Assembly: GCA_009781185.1 (NCBI GenBank) | Contig: WQYP01000010.1 | Location: 1 to 51,032 of the forward strand | DNA length: 51,032 nt | Source of the DNA: Phycisphaerales bacterium | Lineage (GTDB): Bacteria; Planctomycetota; Phycisphaerae; WQYP01 | Direction: 5' to 3' | Shown: positions 32,340-39,839 of the stretch, piece by piece | Numbering within the stretch: position 1 is the first letter of the stretch | How the letters are laid out: each line of letters opens with the position of its first letter | The notes under the pieces: model-generated | What the model was told of the DNA's origin: nothing | The model's database searches: none | What the model saw: the letters and a program-made list of their open reading frames with translations, nothing else | Made by a program: the position numbers and the translations under genes

Positions 32340-32391
32340 AAAGTTAAAAGTTAAAAGTTAAAAGGAAGTAAAAAGGTAAAAGTTAAAAGGG
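32340..32391. repeat. GTTAAAA heptamer array before gspD
   Basis: AAAGTTAAAAGTTAAAAGTT then GTAAAAAGGTAAAAGTTAAAAG. It fills most of the 83-base gap between the GspC-like stop and gspD. Confidence 0.85.
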
Positions 32392-33351
32392 TTATTTGTT
32401 TAATTGTTTGAGGCGTTTGAGTTTCATTTGTTGTTCGAGAGAGAGGGTGGAGGGGTCGGCTTTCAATAGATCGGCGGCTGCGGCGGTGGTGGCGGCGTCG
32501 GTGGTGGCGGTGGAGGCGGAGGGAGAATAGGTTGTGGTGGTGGAGCCTGCGCGATCGCCGTGGAGGTTGTAGCCGATGTCGATGCGTTTGGGGGGATCGT
32601 CGGCATTTTTGGCGATGTTCATGGAATCGATGGAGATGTCGCGGACGGTACCGGCGTCGGAGGGGAGGGCGTCGCCGATAGCGAAGGGCCAGAGGTGGCC
32701 GGTGTCGGGGTCTTCGAGGTAGGCGACGAAGCCGTCGTCTTCGTGGATGATGCCGACGAGCACGGGAATCGTGGGTGGGCGGGGCTGGGAGGACGACGAT
32801 GAAGCGGTTGTATCGTAGGTACGGGCGGGGCGGCGATCGCGGGAGAAGATACTTTTCTGGAGCAGGAGATCGTCGCCCGGCGGGGAGTAGGTGGAACGGG
32901 TGTCGCGAGAGTAGTTGTTGGAGTAGCCGCTGGAACTGCGGGAAGAATAGCGGGAAGAGCGGGAGGAATAGCGGGAAGAACGGAAGGAGTCGACGGTACG
33001 GAGAGAGTCGTCGGTTTGGGGGGGGGAGGATTGGGTGGCTGAGGGCTGTGTGGCGGCGGCGGCCATGGCGGCAAGGAGGGCGGGTGGGCGGGCGTCTTCG
33101 GGGCGGGAGGAGGTGGTGGTGGGGGCATCGGCAGCCATGAAGATGAGCAGGAGTCCGATCAGGAGGAAATGACGAATGACGAATGACGCCCCCCCCCAAT
33201 GACGAATCAAATGCGAATGTCCGAATGACGAATGACCGAAACCACCCCGCAAAGCGGGGTCGCTACGGGGGGCGATACGAATGTTTTGGGCATTCGTTAT
33301 TCGATCATTCGGATTTGATTCGTCATTCGTCATTCGAATTTCGAATTTCAT
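32392..33351 (-). CDS. GspC/PilP-like inner-membrane component, repeat-derived leader
   Basis: Probable GspC-type subunit linking inner-membrane platform and secretin. After one hydrophobic segment (FLLIGLLLIFMA) comes a long Ser/Arg/Tyr-rich linker, then a small beta domain (IPVLVGIIHEDDGFVAYLED, WPFAIGD) matching the homology-region style of GspC/PilP, and a C-terminal helix (LSLEQQMKLKRLKQL). ATG 33351 overlaps the gspM stop (ATGA) with AAGGAG 8 bases upstream, so this start is well supported. However, the first 55-60 residues (MKFEIRMTNDESNPN onward) are encoded by a palindromic repeat and include a G9 tract just before the membrane segment. No ATG, GTG or TTG lies between tract and membrane segment. 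Confidence 0.75.
   Translation of the reverse strand: MKFEIRMTNDESNPNDRITNAQNIRIAPRSDPALRGGFGHSSFGHSHLIRHWGGASFVIRHFLLIGLLLIFMAADAPTTTSSRPEDARPPALLAAMAAAATQPSATQSSPPQTDDSLRTVDSFRSSRYSSRSSRYSSRSSSGYSNNYSRDTRSTYSPPGDDLLLQKSIFSRDRRPARTYDTTASSSSSQPRPPTIPVLVGIIHEDDGFVAYLEDPDTGHLWPFAIGDALPSDAGTVRDISIDSMNIAKNADDPPKRIDIGYNLHGDRAGSTTTTYSPSASTATTDAATTAAAADLLKADPSTLSLEQQMKLKRLKQLNK
33168..33351. repeat. AATGACG-type palindrome, copy B (gspM/gspC-like junction)
   Basis: Nearly identical to 29661-29839, same orientation, with C9 (33189-33197) between AATGACG units. Its outer edge includes the ATG of the GspC-like gene. Confidence 0.85.
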
Positions 33352-33941
33352 AGGTTGTCTCCTTGTGGCTGGGGTTGTGGTGCCGGGCGAGAGGTGGTGG
33401 TGGGGGCGAAGATGATCGTGGAAACGGTCAGGGCGATGTTGAGATCGTCGACGCCGGGATGGCGAGAGGTAACTCGCATATCTTCGATTCGGAGGGGGAG
33501 GCTGGAATGTTCGAGGGCGGCGATGAAGCGGTAGAGGGAGGCGGTCGAGCCGATGCCGGTGACGCTCAGGCGGATGACCTGGAAGTCGCCTTCCGGGCGC
33601 GGGCGGTCGGAAGTGAAGGACTGAAGGTCAAAACGGGCATAGTAAGCGGCGTCGTAGAGGGCGTCGTGAGCCTGGCTGCTGGCTTCGGCGGGAATTGTTT
33701 TGAGAACTCCTGCTGGCACATTTGCCGTGGCCAGGAGACCTTTCCAGTCGGCGGCGACTTTGGGGCGAGCGTCCAGAAGTTGCAGTTCGTGATCGTATTT
33801 GGACTGGGCGGTCTTGACGTCCGCGATCAATTGCGTGCGAGCGGCGAAGTAGGGCTCGATCAGATAGAAATAAGCGAGGCCGACCAGCAGCACGAGGCCA
33901 GTGATGAGAGCGTAAAGCTGTTCACGCTTGGAAAGGTTCAT
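33348..33941 (-). CDS. gspM: type II secretion GspM/PilO-like protein
   Basis: 197-residue inner-membrane assembly-platform protein. One N-terminal membrane helix (ALITGLVLLVGLAYFYLI, about 11-28), a coiled-coil-like stretch (LIADVKTAQSKYDHELQLLD) and a ferredoxin-like periplasmic domain (FQVIRLSVTGIGSTASLYRFIAALE shortened in part: GIGSTASLYRFIAALE), as in GspM and PilO. Its ATG overlaps the gspL stop by four bases with GGAGG upstream, and its own stop overlaps the ATG of the GspC-like gene, so the three are translationally coupled. PilO naming would be equally valid because planctomycete systems blur the T2SS/T4P boundary. Confidence 0.85.
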   Translation of the reverse strand: MNLSKREQLYALITGLVLLVGLAYFYLIEPYFAARTQLIADVKTAQSKYDHELQLLDARPKVAADWKGLLATANVPAGVLKTIPAEASSQAHDALYDAAYYARFDLQSFTSDRPRPEGDFQVIRLSVTGIGSTASLYRFIAALEHSSLPLRIEDMRVTSRHPGVDDLNIALTVSTIIFAPTTTSRPAPQPQPQGDNL

Positions 33942-35539
33942 TTCGCGGCCTCCGGGAGCGTCGTGGGAGATTTGAGGGTGTCAGACGGCGAGGTGGACGG
34001 GGGAGGTGATGGGGATGTACTGGGGGAATGAGGATCGAGGGTTGGCGAACCCCCGGCGGAGCTGGGGGCTGACGGGGGGGTAGCCGATGACGTTCTGGCG
34101 GGTTGGGTCTCGGCGGGTTTTACTTGCGGTTTGTAGTCGAAACTGATTGTGAAGGTTGTGCCGTCGCGGGTTTCCTGGGTTTTGGTGATGGGGTTGATGA
34201 AGTTTTTGCTTTTGAGCATCAGGTCCTTGAGGGCGCGGACCTGGGCTTCGCTGGCGGCTGAGCCGGTGAGGACGCCTTTGTTGGCGCTCGAGAGGCTCAG
34301 GCTGGTGGCCCAGATGGTGCCTTCGTCGGGGAAAATGGCGGTGAGATCGCGGAGACATTCGACATGGCGAGAGGCACGGTGGATCCAGCGATTGGCTTCA
34401 TCCAGACGATTGCTGGCGGTCTGAGCGACTTTCACTTCGGAAGCGTGGGCGAGGCTCTTGTCGTTCAGGTCGCTCAGACGGTTTTGCTTGAGATGCAGGT
34501 CGAGCAGGCCGGCGGCGATGACCAGGATGGCCGCGGTCACGACGTACAGGGCGATGGTCAGCGGGCGTTTGTTGGAGGATTCCTTGGGAGGAGCGAGGCG
34601 GGAATGGAGGAAGTCGATGGGAGGGGTTTTCGATGTGGAGAGTGCGGTGATGGCGACGGCGACGGCGGGGGCGAAAGAGCCTCGGGATTGCAGTCCCGGG
34701 GCTTGATTGATGTGAGCGAGGGTGGTGAGTTGATGGGTGCGGACGGGGAAGCCTAGGCGCTGTTCGAGGAGGTCGGGTTTTTGGGAGCCGTCGTCCCAGA
34801 GGGAGAGGGTTATGGTGGAGGAAGTGCCGTTGCGGTGGAGTGAGGCGACGGAGCGTCGGATTTCGCCGGTGAGGGCGGCGAGGGATTCGGGGGAGCCGAG
34901 GTTGGGGATTGCGAGGTGGCGGAGCTGGGTGGGCGAGTTGCCGTCCTGGACGAGGAGTTCGGCGGCGCCTGCGGAGAGGGAGAGGATCATGGAATTGCCG
35001 GAGGATTTGCCGGCGGCGCGGGCGAGGGCGACGGAGGTGGCGGTGATGCCGCGGAGCTTGAGATTGGCGGCTTTGGCGAACTGCGTGCATTGATCGATGT
35101 CGGACTGGGCGGTGGCGACGAGCAGAACGGAGGAGGGGATGGAGGTGCTGGTGTGGCCGACGTAATCGAAGACGAGGGTGTCGGGCTCGCCGGTGGAAGT
35201 GGTGGCGGCGGCGAATTCGGTCTCGGCCTGGAGACGAAGCGTGGCGGCGGCGGCGACGGGGGTGGCGGGCGGGACTTCCTTGCGGCGTGTGATCAGGCGG
35301 CGAGCGGGCAGGCCCATCACAACGTCGCGGGTGGTGATGCCTTCATTCGCCAGGAAACGAGCGACGGCTTGACCCAGTTCCACGGGAGCGGCCAGAGAGA
35401 GGGTTTCGGACAAGGGGAACTCGGCAAGGGCAACGATGGAGGGCAAACCGCCCTTGGCGGAACCTTTGACGGAGAGTTCCGCGAAGAGGAGGGATTTTTG
35501 GCCGACGGCAAGGCCGAGGATTTTGGCGTGAGAGTTCAC
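33938..35539 (-). CDS. gspL: type II secretion GspL (PilM-PilN-like fusion)
   Basis: 533 residues from GTG 35539 (VNSHAKILGLAVGQKSLLFA). The first about 300 residues have the actin-like PilM/GspL cytoplasmic fold (DVVMGLPARRLITRR, AAELLVQDG, GEIRRSVASL), then a membrane helix (LTIALYVVTAAILVIAAGLL) and a PilN/GspL-type periplasmic domain (IFPDEGTIWATSLSLS, ALKDLMLKSKNF). It anchors the ATPase GspE to the inner-membrane platform. The C-terminal tail is Pro/Ser/Thr-rich and contains a REP-like unit in frame (34046-34073, read as APSSAGGSP). The longer frame from 35602 would start in a repeat hairpin. It follows gspK after a gap of about 180 bases holding that hairpin. Confidence 0.85.
   Translation of the reverse strand: MNSHAKILGLAVGQKSLLFAELSVKGSAKGGLPSIVALAEFPLSETLSLAAPVELGQAVARFLANEGITTRDVVMGLPARRLITRRKEVPPATPVAAAATLRLQAETEFAAATTSTGEPDTLVFDYVGHTSTSIPSSVLLVATAQSDIDQCTQFAKAANLKLRGITATSVALARAAGKSSGNSMILSLSAGAAELLVQDGNSPTQLRHLAIPNLGSPESLAALTGEIRRSVASLHRNGTSSTITLSLWDDGSQKPDLLEQRLGFPVRTHQLTTLAHINQAPGLQSRGSFAPAVAVAITALSTSKTPPIDFLHSRLAPPKESSNKRPLTIALYVVTAAILVIAAGLLDLHLKQNRLSDLNDKSLAHASEVKVAQTASNRLDEANRWIHRASRHVECLRDLTAIFPDEGTIWATSLSLSSANKGVLTGSAASEAQVRALKDLMLKSKNFINPITKTQETRDGTTFTISFDYKPQVKPAETQPARTSSATPPSAPSSAGGSPTLDPHSPSTSPSPPPSTSPSDTLKSPTTLPEAAK
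34046..34073 (-). repeat. REP-like palindrome inside gspL
   Basis: Minus strand TCAGCCCCCAGCTCCGCCGG then GGGTTCG: same unit as 43781-43809 (TTAGCCCC...GGGGGTTCG) with the TTAG foot changed to TCAG, which avoids a TAG in one frame. Confidence 0.7.
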
Positions 35540-35574
35540 TGTGCAGGCACCCCTGAACGTAGAATTAACTTGAG

Positions 35575-35660
35575 GACGAAGACACGAAGAAACGAAGAGC
35601 ACGAAGAAGAACTAGCCATGAAGGAATCTTCGTCTCCTTCGTTTCTTCGTGTCTTCGTGC
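35575..35660. repeat. GAAGACACGAAGAAACGAAG palindrome in the gspK-gspL gap
   Basis: Left arm GACGAAGACACGAAGAAACG and right arm CGTTTCTTCGTGTCTTCGTG with a loop of about 20 bases. 8-bp periodic, another simple-repeat hairpin. Confidence 0.8.
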
Positions 35661-35720
35661 TGAAAAAAACGAGCAGATGCGGAGGCGAATACGCCTTACG
35701 CCGAACTGACATTTTGTTGT

Positions 35721-37328
35721 TCATGGCATCATGCCTCCTGTGTTGTTGCCTTTCATGAGGCCCATGGCGTTGGTTTGGAGGGGTTTGCCGGCGCGGAGGT
35801 CCTCGCGGATTTGGGGGTCCAGCGGCCAGCCGAAGGCGCTCATGTCGCGGCGGTAGATGATCTGGGCGGTGCCGCTGGAGGCGTCGACGACGATGCGGGT
35901 GCGGGTGAAAGCGCGGCCGTCGTGGGAGCAGGCGAGGATGTCGGCGGAGTAGCAGTAGGAGACGCCGGTGATGAAGTCGCCGATGATGAGGAGCTTGTTT
36001 TTGGGGATGACGTCGAGGAGCCAGGAGATGTCGCTGGGGTCGGTGGGATCGGGATTGTTCTGACGATGGGTGGTGATGGCGTCGACGTCGGACTGCTCGA
36101 TGTTGGGAATGGTCAGGAGCACCTGGGAAGGGGCGGTGTTGACGTTGATTTTGGCGACGGCGGTCGGGGCGACGGTGGAGGAGCCGGAGGCGACGACGAC
36201 CGGCGACGCGGTGACCCGGGAAAAAATCTGCGAGAATTGGGCGGACGTGATGTTCACGGTGATGGCCCAGTCCCAGATGCTGGCGAAAGGTTGACGGTTG
36301 GAGAGGCGGTCCTGGGTGAGGCGGAGGACTTCCGGAGCGCTGGAGCCGAGGAATTGCTGAAGGAGATTGGTGAGGTTGGCGGAATTGGAGTCGTTGACGT
36401 TAACGGTGCCGGAGTTGGAGAGGCCGGGCGAGCCGGAGCCGCGGGAGTTGGAGCCGGTCAGGGATCTGGAAAGGGAACTGGAGGAGGAAGTGGAGGAGGG
36501 GACGGTGGCGGCTTTGACGCCGTAGACGGTGACGAAGGGGAAGATGCCGCGGTTGGAGACACTGGCGCCCGGTGTGAGGTCGGTGGTCATGGCGGGTGCG
36601 TTGTCGTTCGGATCGACGTGGCCGGAACGGGTGTAGTCCACGCCCCAGAGCAGGTCCGGGGTGATGGAATAGACCAGTTGCAGTTCTTCGACGGTTTCGA
36701 AGGGAGCGCTTTTGCAGTGGTAGGGCGGGCGGCCGTCGTCGGGGGCGAGGTAGGTGGGGTCTTTGGCGCCTTCGGGGCTGGAGGTGTTGCCGGGGGTGCG
36801 CCAATCGACGATGCAGTCGGCGTTTTGGGAGGTCATGTTGGGAAGGAGTTGGAGCTGGACGTTCAGGGCGTTATTGAGGTCGAGTTTGGAGGCTTCGTCG
36901 GTGAGGCCGAAAGAGATGGCGGTTTCGTCGTCGGGGTCAGGTTTGATGATCCAGACGTAGGCGTCGCCGATGGAGATGGCTTCCATGTCGATGCCGGAGG
37001 TGGCGGAAGTGACGGAGCCGGGGGAAGCGACTTCGGCGTCGACGGCGGCGAGGACGAATTGCTCGGCGCCCCTGGCGGCGGCGTCGGCCTGGAGCTGGGC
37101 GAGGCGGTTGGCGGAGGCGAGAATCTCGACGCGGACGGTATTGGCGAGGATCAGGGTCAGGCCGGTGAGGGCGGCGATGATCCAGATGGTCGCGACGAAG
37201 GCGGAGCCGCGGGAATTTGGTGATTTTGGATTTGGTGATTGATGAATGGTGTATCCGCTTACGCGGCAGCGCCAATTACCAGATCGCCAAATCACCAGAT
37301 CATCAAATCCAAAATCATCAAATTTCAT
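35721..37328 (-). CDS. gspK: type II secretion minor pseudopilin GspK, repeat-derived leader
   Basis: Large minor pseudopilin at the tip of the pseudopilus, 535 residues. The hydrophobic N-helix is AFVATIWIIAALTGLTLILA (about 45-64), followed by NTVRVEILASANRLAQLQAD and the GspK alpha-domain (KLDLNNALNVQLQLLPNMTS; INVNTAPSQVLLTIPNIEQS, a helix-hairpin-helix-like segment). ATG 37328 overlaps the gspJ stop (ATGA) with GGAGG upstream. The first about 42 residues before the hydrophobic helix are written in GATGATTTTGGATTTGATG-type simple repeats, so no normal short prepilin leader is seen. The much longer open frame upstream (to 38057) is an out-of-frame reading of gspJ and is not a gene. Confidence 0.85.
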   Translation of the reverse strand: MKFDDFGFDDLVIWRSGNWRCRVSGYTIHQSPNPKSPNSRGSAFVATIWIIAALTGLTLILANTVRVEILASANRLAQLQADAAARGAEQFVLAAVDAEVASPGSVTSATSGIDMEAISIGDAYVWIIKPDPDDETAISFGLTDEASKLDLNNALNVQLQLLPNMTSQNADCIVDWRTPGNTSSPEGAKDPTYLAPDDGRPPYHCKSAPFETVEELQLVYSITPDLLWGVDYTRSGHVDPNDNAPAMTTDLTPGASVSNRGIFPFVTVYGVKAATVPSSTSSSSSLSRSLTGSNSRGSGSPGLSNSGTVNVNDSNSANLTNLLQQFLGSSAPEVLRLTQDRLSNRQPFASIWDWAITVNITSAQFSQIFSRVTASPVVVASGSSTVAPTAVAKINVNTAPSQVLLTIPNIEQSDVDAITTHRQNNPDPTDPSDISWLLDVIPKNKLLIIGDFITGVSYCYSADILACSHDGRAFTRTRIVVDASSGTAQIIYRRDMSAFGWPLDPQIREDLRAGKPLQTNAMGLMKGNNTGGMMP

Positions 37329-38269
37329 GGCAGGAGCCCTCCCAGTCCGGTGGTGTCGGTGGAGCTTGGGGTGGCCAAGGGCAGGGGGACGGTGCGAGTT
37401 TCGATGCGGGAGGGTTGGCCGGGGCGCAGGGGAGCAAGCTCGATGGTGAACTGCACGGCGAGCGGGAGGCGATTGCTCTGCTGGGTGGAATCCCATGCGT
37501 CGTACCAGTCGTTGCCATCGTAATACTGGAGCGTGAAATTGAGTACGTCCTTGGCGAGGATTTCGTCGGGGGGAATGTCCGGATTGTCCTGAAGCAAGTT
37601 CGTTTCGACGCGGCGGACGAGAAGTTGTGTGCCGGCGGTGACAGAGGAGGTGGCGGGGGTGTCGTCCGGGACGAGGAGGTAGATGACTTCGCGGACGTCG
37701 CCCTGGAGGTCGGCCTTGGGCTCGTTGCCGGAGATGAAGTAATCGAGGGTCTGGTCGGTGCCTTCGAAGGGGCCGATGAGGGTGCCGTTTTGGAGGTTGG
37801 TGTTGGAGCCGGGGAGCTGGACTTCGCCGCTGGGGGCGTTGCTGGGGGAAGGGGGGAGGGCCAGGGGGATTTCGTGGGCGATGATGTCGGCGGCGGTGCT
37901 CGAAGCGCGGGCGGCATCGACGGCTTTTTCGATCGCACCCTTGGCGCGAAACGCGGTGTAGAGCGAGGAACCGAGAATCGCGGTGACGCCGACGGTCAGC
38001 GTGAGCGCGAGGATTAGCTCCAAGAGCGTGAACGCTTTGGAATGACGCATGACGCATGACGAATGACGTGAAGAAGCCAGAAGCCAGCCCCCCCCCAAGC
38101 CAGAAACCAGAAACATTTCATATGACGCATAACCGAAGCGAGGACGCCCGAAGGTGGAACTCCGAACGTTTCGGACATTGGAGGAGGGCATCTTGCGAAT
38201 TTCTTCTAGCTTCTGGCTTCTGGCTTCTGGCTTCTTCACACCATTCGTCATTCGCATTTCGTTATTCAT
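37325..38269 (-). CDS. gspJ: type II secretion pseudopilin GspJ, repeat-derived leader
   Basis: Minor pseudopilin: KAFTLLELILALTLTVGVTA is the class III signal (Ala at -1, Glu at +5 of the mature protein) followed by a GspJ-type C-terminal domain (ATSSVTAGTQLLVRRVETNL, FTLQYYDGNDWYDAWD). Two starts are possible. ATG 38269 overlaps the gspI stop with GGAGG upstream and gives 314 residues whose first 73 are repeat-coded (AAGCCAG arrays and a G9 tract at 38088-38096). ATG 38050 gives MRHSKAFTLLEL, a normal short leader, but has no ribosome binding site. I chose 38269 on coupling grounds; if the short start is used, the repeat is an untranslated or terminated spacer. Confidence 0.85.
   Translation of the reverse strand: MNNEMRMTNGVKKPEARSQKLEEIRKMPSSNVRNVRSSTFGRPRFGYASYEMFLVSGLGGGWLLASSRHSSCVMRHSKAFTLLELILALTLTVGVTAILGSSLYTAFRAKGAIEKAVDAARASSTAADIIAHEIPLALPPSPSNAPSGEVQLPGSNTNLQNGTLIGPFEGTDQTLDYFISGNEPKADLQGDVREVIYLLVPDDTPATSSVTAGTQLLVRRVETNLLQDNPDIPPDEILAKDVLNFTLQYYDGNDWYDAWDSTQQSNRLPLAVQFTIELAPLRPGQPSRIETRTVPLPLATPSSTDTTGLGGLLP
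38041..38240. repeat. AAGCCAG/CTTCTGG heptamer palindrome at gspI-gspJ
   Basis: Left AAGAAGCCAGAAGCCAG, C9, AAGCCAGAAACCAG; right TTCTAGCTTCTGGCTTCTGG. The C9 is flanked on both sides by AAGCCAG, as the C9 at 29681 and 33189 is flanked by AATGACG. Confidence 0.8.
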
Positions 38270-38775
38270 GGCAGCAGTCCTCCCAGGCTGGAGGAGGAGG
38301 AATTCTGCTGGTAGAGGAGTGTGGAGAGGGCGGCCTGGTAGGTGCGGTTGTGCTGGGTCCAGGAGACGGTCACGTCGAGTTGTTGGGGTTGTTGGAGTTG
38401 TTGGGTGTTGGACGAGGTGCTTGAAGAGATGCTGGAAGAGAAGACGGAAGAGAAGCCGTCGAGGGTGTCCCAGTCGTTGAGTTCGATGGTCCATGTATAG
38501 CCGGGGTAGTCGTCGCCGAAGTCGCCGGAGAGAGTGGAGAAGTCCTGCGTGGCGAGGAGTTCGTCGAGCTTGGTCTGGGCGAGAATGGTGGCCTGCGTGC
38601 GATGGCGGGCTAAAGAGGCGGCGTTGGAAGCGAGAGAAAGGCCGTACATCACAACGGGGAAAACCAAGGCGAGGATGGCGAGGGATGCGAGGACTTCGAT
38701 GAGAGTGAAGGCGCGACGTAAAGAAGCCTGAAGCCTGAAGCCAGGAGCCAGAAGTTTTCGATTTTCGTTGTTCAT
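38266..38775 (-). CDS. gspI: type II secretion pseudopilin GspI
   Basis: 169-residue minor pseudopilin. RRAFTLIEVLASLAILALVF is the prepilin signal and hydrophobic helix (Ala at -1), followed by MYGLSLASNAASLARHRTQA and a GspI domain with YTWTIELNDWD and LDVTVSWTQHNRTYQA. ATG 38775 overlaps the gspH stop by four bases and has GGAGG 7 bases upstream. The 20-residue leader (MNNENRKLLAPGFRLQASLR) is encoded by CTTCTGGCTCCTGGCTTCAG repeat units. The C-terminus SSSLGGLLP is the same as the end of gspJ. Confidence 0.88.
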   Translation of the reverse strand: MNNENRKLLAPGFRLQASLRRAFTLIEVLASLAILALVFPVVMYGLSLASNAASLARHRTQATILAQTKLDELLATQDFSTLSGDFGDDYPGYTWTIELNDWDTLDGFSSVFSSSISSSTSSNTQQLQQPQQLDVTVSWTQHNRTYQAALSTLLYQQNSSSSSLGGLLP

Positions 38776-39371
38776 CGTGTGCCTCCATTGTGAGGCACGA
38801 TGTGGTAGAGGTCGAAGCGGGAATCACAGGCGATTTGGATGGAGCCGTTGTTGGGGCCGGTGAGAGTGATGGTGGCGGGGTCGACCTGGCCGCCGGGTTG
38901 GAATTCGATGACCTGTGCGTTGGTCGGGACATTGTCGGGGGCAGCGTTTGGGATGTTGTCCGGGAGGAGCAGGGAGCAGGTAATGGCGAGTCGGGGGGAG
39001 AGGGTGCAGTTGATTTGGCCGCTGAGGTCGGCGGGGATGAAATTGGTGCCGGAGGCGTCGGCCTTGGTGAGCCACCAGCGTTTCTCGGTCTCGTTGATGT
39101 TGATGCGGTAAACGGTGGCCTGGGAAATGGCCTGCGTGCGGGCGAAACGGGTCGCGGCGATGAAATGGACGGCGGTGTTGGAAAGATCGCGACTCCGCAC
39201 AAAGGCGCTCAGCGATGGCGCGACAATGCCCACGGCGATGGCGATGATCACCAGAACCAGGACGAGTTCGATGAGCGTGAAGGCGGACGACGACGTGGGA
39301 GGGCATGCTGAAGCGTGAACTCCGGCGTGGATTCCGGTGGGGGGCGAGATTGTCGTCGCGGACTGACGCAT
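38772..39371 (-). CDS. gspH: type II secretion pseudopilin GspH
   Basis: 199-residue minor pseudopilin. SSAFTLIELVLVLVIIAIAV is the class III signal and helix (Ala at -1), then VAPSLSAFVRSRDLSNTAVH and FAATRFARTQAISQ-type sequence typical of GspH, and a C-terminal beta domain (ITLTGPNNGSIQIACDSRFD). It starts three bases after the gspG stop. The leader has 29 residues and includes a 19-bp repeat (39307-39325) that also occurs upstream of the TonB-type gene at 50532-50550. Confidence 0.88.
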   Translation of the reverse strand: MRQSATTISPPTGIHAGVHASACPPTSSSAFTLIELVLVLVIIAIAVGIVAPSLSAFVRSRDLSNTAVHFIAATRFARTQAISQATVYRININETEKRWWLTKADASGTNFIPADLSGQINCTLSPRLAITCSLLLPDNIPNAAPDNVPTNAQVIEFQPGGQVDPATITLTGPNNGSIQIACDSRFDLYHIVPHNGGTR

Positions 39372-39373
39372 CG

Positions 39374-39820
39374 TTAATTCTCTTTCACCCAGGAGGTGAT
39401 GTCGTCGCCTGAGCCGTTTTCGTCGATGCCGTTGGGGCCGGCGGACCAGATGTCGTAACGGTCGGTGTTCACGTTGCCGGGGACTTTGTAGAAGAAGGGA
39501 TGGCCCCAGCCGTCGGTGGGGAGGGCTTTGAGGTATCTCGTGGGCTGGGAGCCGTCCTGGGCCTCGGGGGGATGAACGAGTTCATCGAGACTTTCGGGGA
39601 ATCGGCCCTGTTCGCTTTCGAAGGTGTCAATGGCGGTTTCGATGTTGGAGATGCTGGCCTTGGTGGCGTCGATCTTGGCTTTCTTGGATCGACCGGTGTA
39701 GATGGGAACGGCGACGCTGGCCAGGACGGCCAGAATAATCAGGACCAGCAGCAACTCGATGAGCGTGAAACCTCGCCGTTGCCGGGATGCAAAATTCAGC
39801 GATTGACGAACACGTGACAT
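39374..39820 (-). CDS. gspG: type II secretion major pseudopilin GspG
   Basis: Major pseudopilin, 148 residues, the main subunit of the pseudopilus. Normal 16-residue leader, then RGFTLIELLLVLIILAVLAS (Gly at -1, Glu at +5), the GspG loop YTGRSKKAKIDATKASISNI, the FPESLDELV motif and the calcium-site C-terminus (WGHPFFYKVPG, YDIWSAGPNGIDENGSGDDI). AAGGAG is 8 bases before the ATG. It is the only pseudopilin of the operon with a leader free of obvious repeats and with Gly at -1. Confidence 0.96.
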   Translation of the reverse strand: MSRVRQSLNFASRQRRGFTLIELLLVLIILAVLASVAVPIYTGRSKKAKIDATKASISNIETAIDTFESEQGRFPESLDELVHPPEAQDGSQPTRYLKALPTDGWGHPFFYKVPGNVNTDRYDIWSAGPNGIDENGSGDDITSWVKEN

Positions 39821-39839
39821 ATCATTTTCTCCTTTTGGG

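Noticed and set aside
37329..38057. Upstream extension of gspK to a 778-residue protein
   Set aside because: The added part is Arg/His/Pro-rich and is an out-of-frame reading of gspJ; the coupled ATG at 37328 explains the gene.
38270..39202. Upstream extension of gspJ to a 625-residue protein
   Set aside because: It reads gspI and gspH in the wrong frame; ATG 38269 has the ribosome binding site and stop overlap.
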